DNA from: Cytobacillus sp. IB215665
GTDB lineage: Bacteria; Bacillota; Bacilli; Bacillales; SM2101
Reading direction: 5' to 3'
Length of the DNA: 64,000 nt
Assembly: GCF_033963835.1 (NCBI RefSeq)
Contig: NZ_JAXBME010000013.1
Span: forward strand, 62,001-126,000
How positions within the stretch are numbered: the stretch's first letter is position 1; each line of letters opens with the position of its first letter. The notes beneath the pieces are model-generated. The model had not been told where the DNA came from. It saw only the letters and a program-made list of their open reading frames with translations, and searched no databases. Below, one piece after another: positions 1 through 9,081 of the stretch. The position numbers and the translations under genes were made by a program.

Positions 1-24
1 CAATGAGCAGAGATAGGTATACAG

Positions 25-88
25 TTGACAATGATTATCAATATCATATATACTAATCATATATTAATGATAACTATTATCAATTAAA
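25..88 (+). promoter_or_regulatory. Tandem Fur-box-like operators upstream of flavodoxin
   Basis: Two imperfect inverted repeats resemble the Fur consensus GATAATGATTATCATTATC. The first, around 28-46, contains AATGATTATCAATATCAT. The second, around 67-84, reads AATGATAACTATTATCAAT. They lie 40-90 bases before the flavodoxin start. Iron repression of a flavodoxin that replaces ferredoxin under iron limitation is well known; binding here is inferred. Confidence 0.65.
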
Positions 89-121
89 TATTTCTGCTCT
101 TTACCTGAGGGAGGATTAACA

Positions 122-568
122 ATGTCAACAGTGCTTATCATTTACGCGAGTATGTCTGGTAATACTGAATCGATAGCTGATTTAATAGAAGAAGGGATAC
201 AGGGCGAAGGTGTAACAGTTGAAAAGAAAGATGTCTTTGATGTAGATATAAATATAATAGATAAATATAATTCAATCATATTTGGATCATATACTTGGGG
301 GGATGGGGAGCTTCCAGATGAATTTTTAGATTTTTATGATGAGTTAACTGAGGTAGATTTGTCTGGGAAGGATTTTGCAGTGTTTGGTTCAGGAGATAGG
401 TCTTATAAAATATACTGCGGAGCTGTTGATATTTTTGAGTCAGCTATATTACAACAAGGTGGAATGCTCGTCCAAGAGAGCTTAAAGATTGAGGACAGTC
501 CTCAAGGCGAAGAAATAGAAAAATGTAAGCTGTTTGGAAGGGAGTTTGTTCGGAATATTAGAAAATAG
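122..568 (+). CDS. Flavodoxin (short-chain, FMN-binding)
   Basis: A 148-residue single-domain flavodoxin, a soluble cytoplasmic one-electron carrier that binds FMN. The phosphate-binding loop SMSGNTES lies near residues 11-18. The isoalloxazine-contact loops are YTWGDGELPDE (around 57-67) and FGSGDRSY (around 88-95). Length fits the short-chain class. The ATG follows a GAGGGAGG ribosome binding site. The gene is alone on its strand, convergent with the L,D-transpeptidase gene. The Fur-like boxes upstream suggest it replaces ferredoxin when iron is scarce. The specific redox partner cannot be told from sequence. Confidence 0.93.
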   Translation: MSTVLIIYASMSGNTESIADLIEEGIQGEGVTVEKKDVFDVDINIIDKYNSIIFGSYTWGDGELPDEFLDFYDELTEVDLSGKDFAVFGSGDRSYKIYCGAVDIFESAILQQGGMLVQESLKIEDSPQGEEIEKCKLFGREFVRNIRK

Positions 569-647
569 GTTTAGTAGAAGTAATGACTTACCTTAGAACA
601 GTTCAACTAAGAAAAGGTAATGGCTTATAATATATATTTTAGTAATT

Positions 648-677
648 AAAGAGCTTAGCAATTCTACTAGGCTCTTA
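648..677 (+). terminator. Stem-loop between convergent genes
   Basis: AAGAGC TTAG ... CTA ... GGCTCTT forms an imperfect hairpin between the flavodoxin and the convergent transpeptidase gene. It is a modest terminator candidate for either strand. Confidence 0.4.
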
Positions 678-733
678 TCTGTCGTAATTAAGTATTATAT
701 TATTTTGTATATTTATTGTTAAACTAAGCAAGG

Positions 734-2119
734 TTATACTATCTTTACTTTAGTGCCAATTGGAATTCGATCAAATAACCATTCAATTTTTTCATTTTCC
801 ATTCGAACGCAACCTTGTGTTACATATTCTCCAATAGATCCAGGGTTTATCGTCCCATGTATACCATATGTTCTGCCTGTTGTGCCTGGTACACTTAGAC
901 CTAACCACCTACTGCCTAAAGGATTTGACGGATCTCCACCTGGAATATTTTTAGCGGTGTATGACGGTTCAACAAATTTAGTAATGATTTCAAACATACC
1001 CGAAGGAGTTGATAGATTTTCTCCCGTTGAAACTGTTGTTTTGAAAAATTCATCACCATTTTTATATGCAATAAGAATATTATTAGATCTATTGATTTCT
1101 ATTAAATAGTTAGCATTTACAGTCGGGCTATTTTCAATTATAGCTGTTTGATGTTGTTTAAAAATATTAGGTATGATTAATGTTTCACCACTTTTTATTG
1201 ATTCGATATTACCATTTATTTCACTTATTTCTTGAACATAATACGCTAGTTGATAATATGTATTCATAATACTATATAGCGTTTCTGCTTGTTGAACGGT
1301 ATGTACTACGATCCCGCTACTAGTAGGTATTTCAATATTAATACCGGCTTTTACATCGGTCTCAGGGTTAAGTATAGTATTATATTCCATTATGTAGTTT
1401 AATAGATTAGATTTACTATAGAATTTTCTCGCTACCTCATATAATGTGTCACCTTCTTGTACAGTATAAACAGCTAATTTGTCCGGATTTGGAACAACGA
1501 TTTGCATTCCTTCTCTGACATCTAATTCAGGATGCGTAATATTATTATATGATTGTATAAATTCAGTGCTATTTTCATTGTAAAATAATTTAGAAATTTG
1601 AAAAAGTGTTACTCCCTTTGAAATCTCATATTGGATGGAGATCTGTTTACGGCTATTAATTGATGCCTCCGTAGAACTTAAAAGGGTTTCTGAAGACTGT
1701 TTACTCTCTATTTTAGTAGATTGTACCTCTTCTGTATTTGTAGATGCAGATTCAGCAACAGGCTCTGTAACCTCTACAACCTCTACAATTTCTTGTACTT
1801 CTACTACAGAAGCTTCACTGATACTACTTGACTCTGTGCTGGTAGTATTTTCGGTAGACAAGTCTTGATTTTCTTGTACGGTCTCATTAGTATGTGAATT
1901 TAAACCTTCTATCTCGTCATTATTTTTATCAGCTGCTATTTCTTGCTCTAACTTCTTGCTTTCAAGTTGTGCTTCAGCACTTGCTTCTGTTGGATTATTA
2001 GCTCTAAATAAATAATTTCCTGTCACTATTGTTATGAAGATAATAAAAAGAATTGCATAAATCGTCATTTTACGTGTTATAAAATTATTTTCTGCACTAG
2101 CGTTTGTTTGATCTTGCAA
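734..2119 (-). CDS. LysM-repeat L,D-transpeptidase (YkuD family), membrane-anchored
   Basis: A 461-residue cell-wall enzyme that forms 3-3 peptidoglycan cross-links or attaches proteins to the wall. It has an N-terminal membrane helix (around 17-38) and a long Ser/Thr/Glu-rich linker (40-155). Three LysM modules follow, at about 158-212, 216-266 and 271-318; the central one has the clear YTVQEGDTLYEVA motif. A YkuD catalytic domain closes the protein (around 335-461). The active-site motif is HGTINPG...TQGCVRM, with the catalytic Cys in GC and Gln where many homologues have His or Lys. Start is TTG after GAGGTGAT. It is monocistronic and faces the flavodoxin gene. A spore or vegetative role cannot be decided. 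Confidence 0.9.
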   Translation of the reverse strand: MQDQTNASAENNFITRKMTIYAILFIIFITIVTGNYLFRANNPTEASAEAQLESKKLEQEIAADKNNDEIEGLNSHTNETVQENQDLSTENTTSTESSSISEASVVEVQEIVEVVEVTEPVAESASTNTEEVQSTKIESKQSSETLLSSTEASINSRKQISIQYEISKGVTLFQISKLFYNENSTEFIQSYNNITHPELDVREGMQIVVPNPDKLAVYTVQEGDTLYEVARKFYSKSNLLNYIMEYNTILNPETDVKAGINIEIPTSSGIVVHTVQQAETLYSIMNTYYQLAYYVQEISEINGNIESIKSGETLIIPNIFKQHQTAIIENSPTVNANYLIEINRSNNILIAYKNGDEFFKTTVSTGENLSTPSGMFEIITKFVEPSYTAKNIPGGDPSNPLGSRWLGLSVPGTTGRTYGIHGTINPGSIGEYVTQGCVRMENEKIEWLFDRIPIGTKVKIV

Positions 2120-2282
2120 AATATCACCTCATTTGTCGAAAATACACCTCCCTTATTTTACATTTGTATCATAATCTTTCCTATAGGATGATTCACTTAT
2201 TTTTCTTTGTTCCTTAGGTTGAAGGATACTTTTGACCTACCAATTTTGAGTCTATCTACTTATAAATGGAAAATTATAAATG

Positions 2283-2555
2283 AAGAAATGAGGAAGAGAT
2301 TTTATTATTAATCGTTACTTATAGGTCAAAATGAACTACTTTGTTGTACAGAGGGAATAGAGTTAAATGTAACGATTGAAAAAAAAACAGAATGAAGTTG
2401 TTATGTTAACTATGAAAATTTATGAATCTGTGAGAAAGATGGAATGTGCAAAAACAATTAAATGAACATATTTTGTATGTACAGGGTAATCATGTAGTGA
2501 TGCAATTTTTTTATGGATGTAAAGAGCTTATTGAGAAAGAGCTGAATCTTATTTA
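2283..2555 (+). pseudogene. Possible frameshifted remnant of a small gene
   Basis: Coding-like text runs through three frames in succession. One frame gives IGQNELLCCTEGIELNVTIE, the next NEVVMLTMKIYESVRKMECA, and the last QLNEHILYVQGNHVVMQFFY followed by ELIEKELNLI and a stop at 2553-2555. The frame changes near the A-runs at about 2379-2387 and 2449-2454. No start codon with a ribosome binding site was found and I do not recognise the family. The call rests only on amino-acid texture across frames. Confidence 0.3.
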
Positions 2556-2732
2556 GCCAACAATTCTACTGTATGGTAAAAAAGTATGATAATTGATAGA
2601 TTAATTAACATTTCAATACAAAATGAATAAAAGCTTATTGTAATGGTGGCAACAGGTAAATCAAGAAGAAAAAATGAGTAGCCATTACAGTTGATAATAA
2701 AGGAACTATGAGTATGGTTTAATAAAGAAAAG

Positions 2733-2891
2733 AGGTTAATGATGCATTTAATCATTGGTTGATAAAATATAACACGTATTAATCTAGCGTTCGAGGCAGC
2801 TTTTCTACATATACAATTTAAATTTTCAAAACTCATCGTACTGTCTATTTTTAAGTAATAATAGCTACAAAGTTTACGCAGAAAATCCCTA
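2733..2891 (+). repeat. Interspersed inverted-end repeat, copy A
   Basis: A degenerate copy of the repeat family described at 8727-8868. It has the core CGTATTAATCTAGCGTTCGAGGCAG (about 2773-2797, ends only partly quoted by family match) and the right end GCTACAAAGTTTACG (about 2865-2879). The left end is poorly conserved. An antisense open frame here is a by-product of the repeat. Confidence 0.55.
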
Positions 2892-2933
2892 AAATTATAT
2901 AGAAGTAGTAATTAGATAAACTGTTAAGTAAAC

Positions 2934-2963
2934 TTGACTAAATTATCCGAAAATTGGTAAAAT
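2934..2963 (+). promoter_or_regulatory. SigmaA-type promoter for the DUF6526-like gene
   Basis: TTGACT at 2934-2939 and TAAAAT at 2958-2963 are separated by 18 bases, about 58 bases before the start codon at 3021. Confidence 0.6.
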
Positions 2964-3020
2964 TAAGTGATATTTAATGTTTTAGTAGTACTTTCTAAAA
3001 TAAAAAAAGAGGTGGGGAAA

Positions 3021-3455
3021 ATGAAAAGTCAAAACTTTAAGAACCATGTTCGTATGCATCCAATTTATCATTACATAGGAGCGCCACTTGTAACAGTAGT
3101 ATTTATTGCAACACTTGTCAATTTAATTATGGCGATTTATAGCGGTGAAGGGGTTTTAACAGCTTTATTGTGGTTAGCTATTACATTAGGCTTATTTATA
3201 ACATTTTCTTTAGTAAGACTATATTCAACGAAGTTGCAAGATCGAATCATACGTTCAGAAGAGAATTTTCGTCATTATACTCTTACGAATACAATGCTAA
3301 ATTCAAGGTTAACGATCAAACAAATTATTGCTTTGCGTTTTGCGAGTGATGATGAGTTCCCAGCTTTATGTGAACGTACTATTAAAGAAAATCTACAACC
3401 TAAAGATATAAAAAAAGCAGTAAAGCATTGGCGTGGAGACCACTATCGTGTATAG
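3021..3455 (+). CDS. Small two-helix membrane protein, DUF6526-like
   Basis: A 144-residue protein beginning MKSQNFKNHVRMHPIYHY, which matches my memory of the DUF6526 family. Two hydrophobic helices occupy about residues 19-42 and 48-68. A soluble, charged C-terminal half follows. I chose the ATG at 3021 because AAAGAGGTGGGGA sits 5 bases before it; the frame stays open upstream to 2967 without a ribosome binding site. It is monocistronic, between a promoter and a clean terminator. Its function is unknown. Confidence 0.82.
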   Translation: MKSQNFKNHVRMHPIYHYIGAPLVTVVFIATLVNLIMAIYSGEGVLTALLWLAITLGLFITFSLVRLYSTKLQDRIIRSEENFRHYTLTNTMLNSRLTIKQIIALRFASDDEFPALCERTIKENLQPKDIKKAVKHWRGDHYRV

Positions 3456-3499
3456 ATATAGATGATTTAAAATATTCTAATAAATAAGCTTATAATTGA

Positions 3500-3521
3500 G
3501 GACTAGTTTTAGTCCTTTTTT
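3500..3521 (+). terminator. Rho-independent terminator
   Basis: GGACTA-GTTT-TAGTCC followed by six T residues, 45 bases after the stop of the DUF6526-like gene. Confidence 0.85.
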
Positions 3522-3719
3522 AAATTGTGAATTTACTCGGTATTGTCGTACAACACAGATTGGTTTGTAATGAAGTAATTGGTATTCAATGAAATACCAC
3601 TATTAACGAATATATTTTATCAACTTTCACTGGAATGTAAAGGAGCTTACTTCTAAAATAACAACTATATAATTTGTAAATAGTTAGTACTATATTTAAG
3701 CAACAAATATAAAATATAG

Positions 3720-3763
3720 AAGGCATACCACATATGAGTCAAGAAAACCAAGTGGTATGCCTT
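3720..3763 (-). terminator. Rho-independent terminator of the SLH-CAP gene
   Basis: A perfect 12-bp stem AAGGCATACCAC / GTGGTATGCCTT followed on the minus strand by CTATATTTTATATTTG. It lies 86 bases beyond the stop of the SLH-CAP gene. Confidence 0.75.
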
Positions 3764-3848
3764 GTAGAAAGGTCTTCGGTTCAACTGCATTAGTTAGTTA
3801 ATAAGCACAATCTTCTTCCAACTGTATTTATTAAAGATGAAAAGATCC

Positions 3849-4862
3849 CTACTTGCCAATAAACATCTGTACCCAATAGTAACCATGTGAACCACCTTCA
3901 GTAAATCCAATACCAATTTCAGTATAGTTAGATGAAAGAATGTTTTTACGATGACCGTCACTGTTCATCCATCCAGTTACAACTTCTTCTGGAGTTGATT
4001 GCCCAGCTGCGATATTTTCTGCTGCGCTAGTCCACTGTACACCGAATTGCTTCAGCATATCGAATGGACTTCCATATGTGGGAGATGTATGTGAAAAATA
4101 GTTCTGATCACGCATATCTTCAGCTTTTATTTGAGCTACTTCGGTTACTTCAGTAGATAGTTCAAGTGGATGTATGTTTTCTTTTGCTCGTTCTACGTTT
4201 ACTAAATCAAGTACATCATAAATAAATGATTTTTCAACTTTGGTAGTATTTTTCTCTTGAGAATCTAGTGTTCGTATTACAAATACTGCCATTTGCGCTC
4301 GTGTTACATACCCATTAGGTGAAAATTCAGTTGGAGATATGCCAGTCGTAATATTAGAAGCTACTAGTTTAGTAACATAAGTGGTTGCCCAATGATGATA
4401 AGGAAGATCATCGAACACTTTATTAGAAACGCCTTCAATATTAAAAGCCTCTACTAATATTTTTGCCATTTGAGCTCGAGTCAAAGGGTTGTTCGGATTA
4501 AATTCTTCATTTCTACCAAAAACTTCTTCATCTACTAGCGCAGCTATGTATGGGTAGGCAGAATTTGATGTGCTTACATCTACAAAATGTGGATTTGGGC
4601 GATTACTTAAATCAATATTTAGTGCTCTTCCTATTATCACTGCGGCATGAGCTCTAGTAATATAGTCATTCGGAAGAAATGAACCATCTGGATAACCATT
4701 AATAACTCCTTGTGAAGCTAAACCTTCTATTTCTTCCTTAGCCCAATGATTAGACGGAACATCAGAAAACACTATACTAGCATGGACTTGATTAGAATTG
4801 AAGCCAACTGTTAACAGTGCGATTGCTAGGAATATTTGAGCTATCTTTTGAAAACCTGTCAT
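3849..4862 (-). CDS. S-layer-homology (SLH) and CAP-domain secreted protein
   Basis: A 337-residue secreted protein. A signal peptide spans about 1-28 (cleavage after VHA). Three SLH modules follow, around 30-75, 90-136 and 148-195, each with the FxDVxxxxWA and ITRAxxAVIIxRA pattern. They anchor the protein to pyruvylated secondary wall polymer. A CAP/SCP domain occupies about 213-337, with HTSPTYGSPFD, AENIAAG and GHRKNILSS motifs. CAP proteins of Bacillus are mostly of unknown activity. The architecture parallels the GH18-SLH protein at 42957. ATG follows GGAGATGAG. Single gene, no regulatory site recognised. Confidence 0.9.
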   Translation of the reverse strand: MTGFQKIAQIFLAIALLTVGFNSNQVHASIVFSDVPSNHWAKEEIEGLASQGVINGYPDGSFLPNDYITRAHAAVIIGRALNIDLSNRPNPHFVDVSTSNSAYPYIAALVDEEVFGRNEEFNPNNPLTRAQMAKILVEAFNIEGVSNKVFDDLPYHHWATTYVTKLVASNITTGISPTEFSPNGYVTRAQMAVFVIRTLDSQEKNTTKVEKSFIYDVLDLVNVERAKENIHPLELSTEVTEVAQIKAEDMRDQNYFSHTSPTYGSPFDMLKQFGVQWTSAAENIAAGQSTPEEVVTGWMNSDGHRKNILSSNYTEIGIGFTEGGSHGYYWVQMFIGK

Positions 4863-5262
4863 CTTCTCATCTCCTTTTCCATTCGTTATTTTTAAGGTGG
4901 TTTAATAGCTATACAGAAATTAGATCTGAAAAATCTATTAGTATAATTATCCTCAAAAGGTATTCTATCTCATTATTAACTTTATAAAAAGGCAAGATAA
5001 TAGAATTATCAATAAATGAGTAGTACGACATAGTTAACAAGTACTATGGACTAGAACGAGAGAAGAAAGCAAAAAGTAAATCGTTTATGTAAGTTCTTTA
5101 TAGTTTTTCGTATATTTTGTTGAAATAGTTTCTAAACGGTATAAAAAAGAAAAGATTGAAAACGTAAAATGTTATACAAATCAAATTGACCAAAATCCAG
5201 AAAATAAAAGCGGAGTATATATTATGGGGCTGTATATTCATTAAAATTGTATTGGAAAACAA
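4863..5262. other. Intergenic region without recognised feature
   Basis: About 400 AT-rich bases between the divergently spaced minus-strand SLH-CAP start and the MATE terminator. I see no gene, repeat or clear operator apart from the likely SLH-CAP promoter region near its right of start. Confidence 0.5.
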
Positions 5263-5292
5263 TCCCCCATCTTAATGCTTAGAGAAGGGGGA
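5263..5292 (-). terminator. Terminator of the MATE gene
   Basis: TCCCCC / GGGGGA stem extended by TCT/AGA across a mismatch, just after the MATE stop on the minus strand; followed by TTGTTTTCC on that strand. Confidence 0.55.
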
Positions 5293-5303
5293 CATATAAA
5301 TAA

Positions 5304-6683
5304 TTAATTTTTTCCTTGTAATAATTCCATTTTATGAGCGACAAACTTATTTCGTTGAATAAATATTAAGCGTGTAAATAAACAAATTGCTCCAACCGTT
5401 AATCCTGATATTAAGCCAATCCAATAACCAAATGCATCAAATGATGTATAGTTAGCAAGTATATATCCTAGTGGAAGACCGATAATCCAATAAGACACAA
5501 ATGCCAACATAAAGGTTACATTTACATCTTTATAGCCCCTGAGTGCTCCTTGAATAGGGCTCCCGATTGCATCTGATAATTGGAAAAAAATAGCAAAAAA
5601 TAAAAACTGCTTCGTTAATGATAAGACCGTTGGATCAGTTGAATAGAGGCCTGCAACAGTATCTCTAAATATAAATAAACCTACAGCACACCCAATAGCT
5701 AATATTACTGCAATGCTAATTCCTAAGTAGCTATATTGTACAGCGTCTTTATATCGATTTGCGCCTACTTCAAATCCTACCGAGATAGTTAATGCCATTG
5801 AAATACTTAACGGTAGCATGTATAAAAATGATGAAAAATTTAGTGCAGCTTGATGAGCTGCAATGGTGTCTGTATTAAATTGACTCATTAGCAAAGTGAC
5901 GGCAGCAAATATACTCGTCTCAAAAAAGATCGCAAATCCAATGGGTACACCGATTTTTATTTGCTCTTTCCAAGCTGTGAATGACAATCTTTCAAACTTA
6001 GAAAAGAGTTGAAATTTAGCAAATGGTTGTACTTTTTTAATAATAAAAATTGTAATAATTAATAAACACCAATACGTAATAGCCGAGGCATAGCCAGCTC
6101 CTACTCCGCCTAATTTTGGAAAACCAAATTTCCCAAAAATCAGTAAATAGTTCAATAGAACATTGATAGGGAGTGAAATAAGGGTAATGATCATTGTTGT
6201 TCGAGTTTGACCAAGACCATCAATAAAGAAACGTAAAACGTTGTAAAAAAATAAAGGAAGTAAACCGAACGACAATGCTTTTAAATAGTCAAAAGCAATA
6301 TTACTTACATGGTTATCTAGATCCATAGCATTAATAATCGGTTCTAAAAAGAATAATCCGATAATGAATACTACTAAGGCGATGACTAATGATAAATATA
6401 CTGCTTGAATGACAGAAAAAGAGACTTTTCTTGTCTCATCAGCACCTACATATTGTGAAACTATGGGTGTTAGTGCCATAAGAATTCCTGCTAATCCTGT
6501 AAATATTGGTACCCATAAGCTTGAACCTATTGCAACACCAGCCAAGTCATTTTTTCCCGCATGACCAGACATAATTGTGTCAAAAAAATTCATCGAAAAC
6601 ATGCCAAGCTGAGTAATTAGAATAGGAATTAAGATGGAAGTAAACTGTTTTAGCTTTTCAGATTTTGTGTTAGTTTCTTTCAT
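5304..6683 (-). CDS. MATE-family multidrug efflux transporter
   Basis: A 459-residue polytopic membrane protein of the MATE family (Na+- or H+-coupled drug/cation export), with twelve predicted helices in two six-helix halves. Characteristic text includes [20 protein letters not shown] near residue 40 and [18 protein letters not shown] in the second half. Start is the ATG at 6683, preceded on the minus strand by GAGGAGACTACAA; an upstream in-frame extension of 26 residues lacks a ribosome binding site. Length fits NorM-like proteins. No regulator is adjacent. Substrate is unknown. Confidence 0.92.
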   Translation of the reverse strand: MKETNTKSEKLKQFTSILIPILITQLGMFSMNFFDTIMSGHAGKNDLAGVAIGSSLWVPIFTGLAGILMALTPIVSQYVGADETRKVSFSVIQAVYLSLVIALVVFIIGLFFLEPIINAMDLDNHVSNIAFDYLKALSFGLLPLFFYNVLRFFIDGLGQTRTTMIITLISLPINVLLNYLLIFGKFGFPKLGGVGAGYASAITYWCLLIITIFIIKKVQPFAKFQLFSKFERLSFTAWKEQIKIGVPIGFAIFFETSIFAAVTLLMSQFNTDTIAAHQAALNFSSFLYMLPLSISMALTISVGFEVGANRYKDAVQYSYLGISIAVILAIGCAVGLFIFRDTVAGLYSTDPTVLSLTKQFLFFAIFFQLSDAIGSPIQGALRGYKDVNVTFMLAFVSYWIIGLPLGYILANYTSFDAFGYWIGLISGLTVGAICLFTRLIFIQRNKFVAHKMELLQGKN

Positions 6684-7267
6684 TTGTAGTCTCCTCAAAT
6701 AGTGGGATGAACATTTATACAGATGTAAATAGAAAAAGTAAGTATTAAAACCAACATACATTTATGAACAAATTGTATCTTTCTTTACTTCGATAAACAT
6801 AGCGGTTGTTATTTTTTTGTAAAGCATAGGACATATTAGAACAACTAAATTTGATTTTATAAGATCTTTATCGTTGGCTGTTTGCGTGTTGCTTCTACAT
6901 CTCTCTTCTATAAAATGATGACTGTTGAGTAAAGCGACATTCATCTTTTATTTTAGAACTGTAGGAACATAGATCACGAAAGGGCCTTGTAATAAGAGAA
7001 AACCACAATATAACTAACGTTTAAGGCATTTTACTTCTCTAAAGAATATAAAATTCATATTATGCACATCAGTTACTCAAATTTTAGTGAAAACTAGAAA
7101 GCTATCGTAAAATGCGTTGTTTATGCCACAGTACGAAAATGGCAAAGCAGTGAGAATAATCTTGATATAGTTGGTTGTTCAAACAGCTTTTATATAAACT
7201 ATGATTATATCACAACTAACCCGTACCACAATACTATGATACGGGATAAACGGTTGTTATTGTTAAT
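6684..7267. other. Intergenic region with weak repeat-like text
   Basis: About 580 bases without a supported gene. Text near 6875-6905 (GGCTGTTTGCGTGTTGCTTC) and 7010-7065 (ATAACTAACGTTTAAGGCATTTTACTTCTC) resembles parts of the 8727/8935 repeat family, but the ends cannot be defined. Confidence 0.4.
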
Positions 7268-8263
7268 TTAGTTCAAGGCTATTTTAAGAGTTTCAAGATT
7301 TTTTTCCATCAGGCTAAAATAGTCTTCACCATTTGTGATGTCGTTATCAGTTAAGACTGACAAGTTATGAATTTGCAGAGGTGTTGCATTAAGCTCATTT
7401 TTAATAACATCTGTCACTTTTGGTTTTACATTTTGTTCTAATAAAATATATTTTATTTGATGTTCGTTAGCAGTTTCAATAATTTCAGCTAATTGTTTTT
7501 GTGAAGGCTCATTAGTTGATGAGATTCCTGCAACAGCTATTTGATTGATGCCATACCTAGATTCCCAATAACTATATGCAGCGTGAGATACAAGTATTTC
7601 TCTACGTTCTGCTTGCTCTATTGTTGTCTGTAACTGATGGTCGAGTTTTGTTAACTTTTCTTTTAATAATAGAAAGTTGTTTTCGAAATCATCCTTTGCT
7701 TCAGGTTTTAAGGCAGCTAAGGCATCCTTTATTTCCTCGGCCAGTTCAATCGCGAATGTCGGGTCTAGCCAAACATGTGGATTAAGATCATCGTCATGTT
7801 GGTCATGATCGCTATCTTCATGCTCATTTTCTTCCGGCTTCTCTTCTTCAGAATGGTTTTCCTCTTCTTCGGAATGATTTTGCTCCTCATTCATCAATTT
7901 GTCAGCGGTTGCCACAAATTTAACATTCTCTTTTTCTAACGCATCTTTCATGCTATCTACATAATTTTCTAGTTGATTACTGCTATAAATAAATAGATTT
8001 GCATTGGCAATTTCGATCATTTTTTTAGGGGTAGGTTCAAATGTATGTGCGTCTGCTCCAGCAGGAATGACTGATACTACCTCAACATGTTCTTGGCCTA
8101 TTTTCTTTGTGAAATCCTCCAATGGATAAAGAGTCGTATAAATTTGTAAGGTTTCATCATTTGTTGGGCTTGTTGTTACTGTATTGCTATTCTGGTTACT
8201 ACACCCCACTAATACAAGCATAATCATTATTGCTATTACGTATACACGATTGAGTAAAGACAT
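7268..8263 (-). CDS. znuA: Zinc-binding lipoprotein of a metal ABC transporter (ZnuA/AdcA type)
   Basis: A 331-residue cluster A-I metal-binding lipoprotein that delivers Zn2+ to an ABC importer. The lipobox VLVGC ends the signal peptide (Cys near residue 21). Zinc ligands fit ADAHTFEP, NPHVWLDP and the late His/Glu positions. Between the lobes is a His/Asp/Glu-rich loop (about 128-158, e.g. HEDSDHDQHDDD) typical of zinc rather than manganese proteins. Start is ATG 8263 after GAAAGGAAG; an upstream in-frame TTG is less likely. No znuB or znuC genes lie in the window, so its membrane partner must be elsewhere. Two Zur-like boxes precede it. Confidence 0.92.
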   Translation of the reverse strand: MSLLNRVYVIAIMIMLVLVGCSNQNSNTVTTSPTNDETLQIYTTLYPLEDFTKKIGQEHVEVVSVIPAGADAHTFEPTPKKMIEIANANLFIYSSNQLENYVDSMKDALEKENVKFVATADKLMNEEQNHSEEEENHSEEEKPEENEHEDSDHDQHDDDLNPHVWLDPTFAIELAEEIKDALAALKPEAKDDFENNFLLLKEKLTKLDHQLQTTIEQAERREILVSHAAYSYWESRYGINQIAVAGISSTNEPSQKQLAEIIETANEHQIKYILLEQNVKPKVTDVIKNELNATPLQIHNLSVLTDNDITNGEDYFSLMEKNLETLKIALN

Positions 8264-8304
8264 ATATAAGTTCTTCCTTTCTTTCAAACTACATATGTAT
8301 TATA

Positions 8305-8342
8305 TCGTAATCGTTACGATTTGCAAATAGTAATGATTACGC
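8305..8342 (-). promoter_or_regulatory. Two tandem Zur boxes
   Basis: TCGTAATCGTTACGA (8305-8319) and TAGTAATGATTACGC (8328-8342) are 7-1-7 palindromes close to the Bacillus Zur consensus TCGTAATNATTACGA. They lie 42-79 bases upstream of the znuA start. Zinc-dependent repression is inferred from the match and the gene's role. Confidence 0.8.
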
Positions 8343-8516
8343 TTTTTAAAAATATTTATATGTGTAACAGCATGAATATAGATGAAGTTTTTCGTATTAT
8401 TCCATATTTTATATAATGTACCCAAAAAATTGTACGTTTTCATCATGTCCATTCGTACAAACAAAATACACTAATCTTTCATAGAAATATATAGATAAGA
8501 ATGGGGAGGTGATATT

Positions 8517-8669
8517 ATGTGTGGTTATGGTGGTGTAGCAGGTGCTGGCTACCCTGGGTACGGTTACGGCCCTGGAGTAGGAGGAGCCTTTGGATCAGGG
8601 TTTGCGTTGATCGTTGTATTATTTATTCTACTCATTATCGTATTAGTCGGTGTGTGTGCGATTGTGTAA
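8517..8669 (+). CDS. YjcZ-family sporulation peptide
   Basis: A 50-residue protein starting MCGYGG, with a Gly/Tyr-rich head (GYPGYGYGPG, residues 11-20) and one C-terminal hydrophobic helix (around 29-50, FALIVVLFILLIIVLVGV). This is the YjcZ/YjcZ-like sporulation protein pattern found in spore-formers. The ATG follows a strong GGGGAGGTGA. A hairpin terminator follows. Role in the spore is not established. Confidence 0.9.
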   Translation: MCGYGGVAGAGYPGYGYGPGVGGAFGSGFALIVVLFILLIIVLVGVCAIV

Positions 8670-8691
8670 ATAAAAAACTTGTCATTTCATA

Positions 8692-8719
8692 TAGGGAGGT
8701 CCAAAAACCTCTCTATTTT
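8692..8719 (+). terminator. Terminator of the YjcZ gene
   Basis: TAGGGAGGT-CCAAAA-ACCTCTCTA stem (one G-U pair) followed by TTTTG. Confidence 0.7.
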
Positions 8720-8726
8720 GATTTGT

Positions 8727-8868
8727 AGGCTGTTTTCGCATTGACTGATACTTATCGTTCTATGGTATAAGCGCGTATATACCTAGCATTCGTGGCATCT
8801 TTTCTTCTGTACAATGATGACTAACATATAAAACGACTCAACAGCAGCTGAGATTACGAAAATAGCCT
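8727..8868 (+). repeat. Interspersed inverted-end repeat, copy C (best-preserved)
   Basis: A 142-bp element starting AGGCTGTTTTCGCATTGA and ending ATTACGAAAATAGCCT. The ends are imperfect inverted repeats (AGGCTgTTTTCG vs AGGCTaTTTTCG). The core includes GCGCGTATATACCTAGCATT and CGTGGCATCTTTTCTTCT. Related copies occur at 2733, 8935, 28593, 32571, 58823 and 62594, with weaker ones at 44675, 51419 and 58634. It carries no open frame. It fits a non-autonomous mobile repeat; origin unknown. Confidence 0.75.
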
Positions 8869-8934
8869 AATTATAAAAAATTAGCGCATCTTACGATTAA
8901 ATCAACAATTAATAGCTAAGCTTATATTGTTGTT

Positions 8935-9081
8935 AAGGCTGTTTATGCATTAATTGTTGCTTTACATAATAAGAGCTAACCCATGAGTATAACTAACGTT
9001 TTGGCATTTTTTCTTAACTAAAGACTACTCAGTTACTTACAAGTAAGAGAAGAAAGCAACAAAGTGTACAAAAAGAGCCTT
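8935..9081 (+). repeat. Interspersed inverted-end repeat, copy D
   Basis: Starts AAGGCTGTTTATGCATTAAT and ends CAACAAAGTGTACAAAAAGAG then CCTT. The terminal AAGGCT pairs with AGCCTT. The core retains AACGTTTTGGCATTTTTTCTT. It lies only 66 bases after copy C in the same orientation. Confidence 0.7.

Noticed and set aside
753-1109. 118-codon open frame antisense to the L,D-transpeptidase gene
   Set aside because: Shadow of a clear catalytic domain on the other strand; no ribosome binding site or family.
2549-2836. 95-codon minus-strand open frame
   Set aside because: Lies in the remnant and repeat copy A region, low-complexity hydrophobic text, no ribosome binding site.
6762-6944. 60-codon minus-strand open frame
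   Set aside because: No ribosome binding site, no domain, and overlaps repeat-like text.
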